Below are positions 7,160 to 10,069 of a DNA stretch of 10,069 nt, in pieces. The stretch spans positions 1 to 10,069 of the forward strand of contig CAYPID010000060.1 of NCBI GenBank assembly GCA_964410725.1. The letters run 5' to 3'. A program made the position numbers and the translations under genes. Source of the stretch: CALAZP01 sp964410725 (GTDB lineage: Bacteria; Bacteroidota; Bacteroidia; Chitinophagales; Saprospiraceae). Below the pieces are notes generated by a model. That model did not search any database. It was not told where the DNA came from and was given only the letters and a program-made list of their open reading frames with translations. Position 1 is the stretch's first letter. Each line of letters starts with the position of its first letter.

Positions 7160-7229
7160 TGGATTTTGTTTTAGTGAACTATAAATATCGTCTTTCTAAA
7201 ATGTAAAACCAATGACAAATTTTATAAAT
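7160..7229 (-). other. Intergenic gap between amine oxidase and dehydrogenase genes
   Basis: A 70-nt AT-rich spacer on the minus strand. It contains no GC-rich hairpin followed by a T-run, so I see no intrinsic terminator for the amine oxidase. On the minus strand TACATTTT partly fits the Bacteroidota -7 element TAnnTTTG, but no TTG lies at the expected distance. The gap is long enough for a separate promoter for the dehydrogenase, but nothing here proves one. Confidence 0.3.
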
Positions 7230-8561
7230 CTAAAGGGAGTCTAATAAATCTTTTACGGCAGTAAATCCACTTTCTAAAGCTCCATGAACCGTTTGATGAT
7301 GCCCGTTGAGATTCATCGCCTCTCCAGCAAAAAATAACCGGTTTTCAACAGGCTGTGCAGCAAGCGATCGGGCCTCTCCCATACCCACTGTGCTGTAGCT
7401 GTAAGCCCCTTGAATAAAAGGATTTTTGGTAAAATCGTGAACACTCGAAGCTATAAATTGAGAAGTTGCTTTCCCCGCATACATTTCATCTAATTCTTTG
7501 AGTAGCGCTTGAGTAATCAATTCATCACTGCCCAAGGCTGACAACTTTTCAGCTTGAGTACCCATTACAAAAGCTAATAAAACATGCTCATTGGTGATTT
7601 TGCCAGGAGTATCAATTTCATAAGCCGCACAAGTGGTACCGCCAAGGATGGCGTCGTCGTAAAACTTAGATTGAAATTTTAAGAAAACTTTCATTCCAGC
7701 ATCCATCCCTATTTTCTGAAAGGCAGAAATTTTTTCGTTTGGCAAACTAGGAGAAAAGTCGATTAATTGTTTTTGAAGAATCGTTATTGGAACCGTAATA
7801 ATCAATCGATCGGCTATTTTTTGTGCACCCTTTGAATCGGTAATCACAATTGATTCGCCACTATAATCAATAGATTTGACCTGATACTGAGTGGTAATTT
7901 TTTCAATAATTGGCTGAGCGTATAGTTGATCAATGGCTCCAAAAAAGGTGTCCTCAAACTTATAATCTTCATCTCCCGAACTCCAGTTTTCCTCCTCCTT
8001 CACGTTCCAATAAGCTGATAATCGACTGGCTGCAGCGCCTTGATCCCCGGCAATTCCCTCGACAATCGCATCATAATCAGCTGATAAACCTTGATCGTGG
8101 GCATAGTCCAAAAAGGATAAATCTGGTAAATTCTCCCGCTCAAAAATAAAAGGGTCCTTGGGCAGATCCTTGGTCAATTGATTTTTAAACCAATAGGTAT
8201 ATTCCGATTCAGTCAAGGTATTTTTGATGTTTTCCGATTGAATCATTTTCCCCAGTTCGCTTTTATTCCCATGTAGCCATTGGGCACCGGTATCTATGGG
8301 ATAATCTGCGAATCCATCTAACCTCCCTAATCTTCCGCCATATCGACTATCAGCCTCCAGAATTTCAAAATCAATATTTTTGGATTGTAGCAAGTAGCCA
8401 GCGTGAAGCCCAGCAGCTCCAGCACCTATGATCAAAACTTTTCCATCGAATTGAACGTCTTTTAGGAGTTCAGCTTTGGAGCAGGAGGAAATCAACCAAC
8501 CCCCAGGTAGGGTACTCAAACTGATCCAGGATACTTTTTGGATAAATTTTCTTCTATACAT
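7230..8561 (-). CDS. Flavin monoamine/polyamine oxidase family protein, Tat-exported probable lipoprotein
   Basis: A 443-residue FAD-dependent amine oxidase. These enzymes oxidise primary amines, polyamines or amino acids to imines with H2O2 release. The N-terminus has a twin-arginine motif (RRKFIQK, 3-9), a hydrophobic stretch and a lipobox-like ISSC with Cys27, so Tat export with lipid anchoring is likely. The FAD fold follows: GAGAAG (46-51), Glu69 and GGRLG (75-79). GAQWLHGN (92-99) is the substrate-channel signature seen in the polyamine oxidase/LSD1-like branch. Lys291 in KVFLKF probably matches the conserved lysine near flavin N5. FFAGEAM (410-416, GE at 413-414) and the HGALESG end close the FAD site. 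No covalent-flavin Cys of the MAO-A/B type is evident near the C-terminus. The substrate is unknown. It diverges from sbcD across a 125-nt gap. GAGG lies only about 1 nt from the ATG, too close to be a normal Shine-Dalgarno sequence. Confidence 0.9.
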   Translation of the reverse strand: MYRRKFIQKVSWISLSTLPGGWLISSCSKAELLKDVQFDGKVLIIGAGAAGLHAGYLLQSKNIDFEILEADSRYGGRLGRLDGFADYPIDTGAQWLHGNKSELGKMIQSENIKNTLTESEYTYWFKNQLTKDLPKDPFIFERENLPDLSFLDYAHDQGLSADYDAIVEGIAGDQGAAASRLSAYWNVKEEENWSSGDEDYKFEDTFFGAIDQLYAQPIIEKITTQYQVKSIDYSGESIVITDSKGAQKIADRLIITVPITILQKQLIDFSPSLPNEKISAFQKIGMDAGMKVFLKFQSKFYDDAILGGTTCAAYEIDTPGKITNEHVLLAFVMGTQAEKLSALGSDELITQALLKELDEMYAGKATSQFIASSVHDFTKNPFIQGAYSYSTVGMGEARSLAAQPVENRLFFAGEAMNLNGHHQTVHGALESGFTAVKDLLDSL

Positions 8562-8686
8562 ACCTCAAAATAATACTAAAATACGCATTAGTTTAGTTTA
8601 AAGTTGATTTAGGTTTTAAATCAATTTATATTGATAATTTATTGTTATAAATTCTGTGTTTTGTTAAAATATTAATCATTAATAAT
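8562..8686. promoter_or_regulatory. Divergent AT-rich regulatory region between amine oxidase gene and sbcD
   Basis: This is the longest non-coding stretch in the window, 125 nt and strongly A/T. It must hold the promoters of the amine oxidase gene (minus) and of sbcDC (plus). It contains overlapping inverted repeats at 8601-8635 and the smaller repeat ATTAATcATTAAT at 8671-8683 just before the sbcD start. I could not place a confident pair of Bacteroidota TTG and TAnnTTTG promoter elements on either strand: TAAATTCT (8648-8655) and, on the minus strand, TATTTTAG are only partial matches. No Shine-Dalgarno sequence precedes sbcD. Confidence 0.55.
8601..8635. repeat. Overlapping inverted repeats (operator- or hairpin-like)
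   Basis: TTGATTTA (8604-8611) is matched by its perfect complement TAAATCAA (8617-8624) across a 5-nt loop. With one G-U pair the stem extends to 11 bp (8601-8611 with 8617-8627). The right arm also takes part in a second inverted repeat, ATCAAT (8620-8625) with ATTGAT (8630-8635). The unit TTGAT thus occurs three times in alternating orientation at a centre spacing of roughly 10-16 bp. There is no GC-rich stem, so a terminator is less likely than a protein-binding site. Chance is possible in such AT-rich DNA. Confidence 0.4.
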
Positions 8687-9901
8687 ATGAAAATCCTTCA
8701 TACAGCTGACTGGCATATTGGGAAGCGGTTACATAAATATGATTTATTAGACGATTTTCGCTTGTTTAAGGAATGGTTGATATCCTATATTAAGGAGTCT
8801 GAAGTAGAGGTCGTCTTGGTATCTGGAGATATTTTTGATTTGGCTACCCCTTCTAGTGAAGCGCAAAAGGCCTACTTTGATATGCTATTGGCTTTGAGAG
8901 ATTTGAACTGTAAAGTCATCATGACGGGTGGCAATCACGATTCTCCCAGGGTATTGAATGCCCCGGCATCTCTTTTGGAGGCCATGAACATTCATGTCAT
9001 CGGCAATTTACCCGAAGATCTAGAAAATGTATTGGTGCCCCTTCGGGAAAAGGACGGTAGCCTTAAGGCCGTGATTGCTGCAGTACCTTATTTAAGGGAA
9101 TCCGATTTGCGTACTCCGAGTGAGGATGGGGGAATGAACGATAAAGTAGAGATCATTCGAAAGGGGATAGCGGAAGTTTTTCGGCAAACTGCCCAGGTGT
9201 GTGAAGCGCAATATCCTGGAATTCCCGCTATCGCCATGGGACACCTTTTTGCCGCAGGCGTATCTACTTCAGAAAGTGAACGCGAAATACAAATTGGCAA
9301 TGAGGCAAGTTTTGAGGCTACTGGATTTGGGACTTATTTTAATTATATCGCTTTAGGGCATATTCATCGTCCTCAACAAGTATCTGGAGATGTACCCACT
9401 TTTTACAGCGGTTCTCCAATGCCGCTTTCTTTCAGTGAGAAGGAAGATCAAAAAAGGATACTCGTTTTGGATACCGATACGTGGGAGGTGGTCAGTATTC
9501 CAATTCCACCATTTCGGAAGTTATTGAAAATCAAGGGTTCAATGAATCATTTAAAAAGTCAATTGGAGGCGGTTAAAAAAGAAGGCGCTTTGGATACGCT
9601 GGTGGAGCTGGAATTGGTAGAGGAGCAATTTGATGTAGTGCAGATTAAGGAATTGGATCAAATGGTAAGCGATTTCAACAAGGAGGGTGTGGAGGTCGTC
9701 AAACATAGGGTGAGTTTTAAGAATACCCCCAAAAGGATGGTTCAGCATTTTGACGGTCAAACCGAATTGGAAGATTTGCAACCTCGGGAAGTTTTTGAAA
9801 AACTCTTAGGAGATCGCGTGGCTGAGGAGGAAAAGAAAAATTTGATTCGGGAAGCTTTTATTGAAATTTTAGAAGAAGTTTATTCAGCAGAAGAAATATG
9901 A
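8687..9901 (+). CDS. sbcD: Exonuclease subunit SbcD (Mre11 family)
   Basis: A 404-residue nuclease subunit of the SbcCD complex. The complex opens DNA hairpins, trims double-strand ends and degrades protein-blocked ends in the cytoplasm, using two metal ions. All phosphodiesterase motifs are visible: DWH (Asp8, His10), SGDIFD (Asp48), GNHD (82-85), MGH (His186) and GHIH (His225, His227). After the nuclease domain comes the SGSPMPLSFSE segment and a C-terminal capping region of about 150 residues rich in charged helices, as expected for the family. The length is normal. Its TGA stop overlaps the sbcC ATG by 4 nt, which indicates coupled translation of the two subunits. The ATG lies at the start of the canonical MKILHTADWH, so the start is secure. 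Confidence 0.97.
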   Translation: MKILHTADWHIGKRLHKYDLLDDFRLFKEWLISYIKESEVEVVLVSGDIFDLATPSSEAQKAYFDMLLALRDLNCKVIMTGGNHDSPRVLNAPASLLEAMNIHVIGNLPEDLENVLVPLREKDGSLKAVIAAVPYLRESDLRTPSEDGGMNDKVEIIRKGIAEVFRQTAQVCEAQYPGIPAIAMGHLFAAGVSTSESEREIQIGNEASFEATGFGTYFNYIALGHIHRPQQVSGDVPTFYSGSPMPLSFSEKEDQKRILVLDTDTWEVVSIPIPPFRKLLKIKGSMNHLKSQLEAVKKEGALDTLVELELVEEQFDVVQIKELDQMVSDFNKEGVEVVKHRVSFKNTPKRMVQHFDGQTELEDLQPREVFEKLLGDRVAEEEKKNLIREAFIEILEEVYSAEEI

Positions 9902-10069
9902 AAATTCAAAAAATACAATTTAAAAATATCAATGCGCTGAAGGGGGAACACGAGATTGATTTCTCAGCAGCGCCTTTGAGTGGGAGTCAACTATTTGCCA
10001 TTACTGGTCCAACCGGTAGTGGCAAAAGTACCCTTTTGGATGTGATGGCATTGGCTTTGTTCAATCAAG
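9898..10069 (+). CDS. sbcC: Exonuclease subunit SbcC, N-terminal fragment (3' end outside window)
   Basis: The first 57 codons of the SMC-like ATPase subunit of SbcCD, cut by the window edge. It begins MKIQKIQFKNINALKG, the usual first strand of Rad50/SbcC proteins, and reaches a perfect Walker A motif GPTGSGKST (37-45, Lys43), followed by LLDVMALALF. Full-length family members are around 1,000 residues with a long coiled coil and a zinc hook, none of which is in view. The ATG overlaps the sbcD TGA, the standard arrangement, so the start is reliable despite the lack of a Shine-Dalgarno sequence. Confidence 0.95.
   Translation, partial: MKIQKIQFKNINALKGEHEIDFSAAPLSGSQLFAITGPTGSGKSTLLDVMALALFNQ

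Noticed and set aside
7910..8149. Plus-strand reading frame of 79 codons
   Set aside because: It is antisense to the well-supported amine oxidase gene, and its product is low-complexity and rich in Pro, Arg and Gln with no recognisable domain.
8604..8624. Intrinsic terminator
   Set aside because: The stem is entirely A/T-rich apart from one G-C pair, and it lies upstream of two divergent genes rather than downstream of one.
8590..8686. Canonical Bacteroidota promoter (TTG, about 19 nt, TAnnTTTG) for sbcD
   Set aside because: Only partial matches such as TAAATTCT were found, and none had a TTG at the right spacing, so no promoter position is claimed.
1..10069. tRNA, rRNA, insertion sequence, CRISPR array, phage or defence genes
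   Set aside because: Nothing of the kind is visible; almost all of the sequence is accounted for by the eleven listed genes.

Overview
The window looks like chromosomal DNA from a member of the Bacteroidota, possibly Cytophagales. This is inferred from AT-rich coding, almost no Shine-Dalgarno sequences, tightly packed or overlapping genes, and the gene content: a DUF547 protein, a patatin fused to an outer-membrane barrel, and a Tat/lipobox amine oxidase. Eleven protein genes cover nearly everything. The first and last run off the window. I see no RNA gene, mobile element, CRISPR array or prophage, and no gene-free stretch longer than 125 bases.

Region 1 (1-2380, plus strand) is the downstream part of a small biosynthetic operon: the C-terminal half of a type III polyketide synthase, a SAM-dependent methyltransferase and an FAD-dependent oxidoreductase. 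They are separated by 5 nt and then overlap by 11 nt. The order synthase, methyltransferase, flavoenzyme parallels the Streptomyces srsABC phenolic-lipid genes, so a methylated and oxidised alkylresorcinol- or pyrone-type lipid is a reasonable guess. This is the most interesting part of the window.

Region 2 (2377-3425, minus strand) is a two-gene operon: a DUF2461 protein followed, with a 4-nt overlap, by a FluC/CrcB fluoride channel. It converges on region 1 so closely that the two stop codons overlap.

Region 3 (3465-6397, plus strand) holds a DUF547 protein and, 11 nt later, a patatin-POTRA-beta-barrel protein that starts at TTG and should sit in the outer membrane.

Region 4 (6401-8561, minus strand) holds a Tat-exported, probably lipid-anchored flavin amine oxidase and, 70 nt downstream, a short-chain dehydrogenase.

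Region 5 (8687-10069, plus strand) is the DNA-repair pair sbcD-sbcC, joined by an ATGA overlap, with sbcC cut after 57 codons. The 125-nt divergent gap before sbcD is very AT-rich and carries overlapping inverted repeats.

Apart from the operons themselves, the regions do not obviously share a pathway. I found no clear evidence for a wholly new system. The best leads are the polyketide operon, the outer-membrane patatin and the exported amine oxidase.
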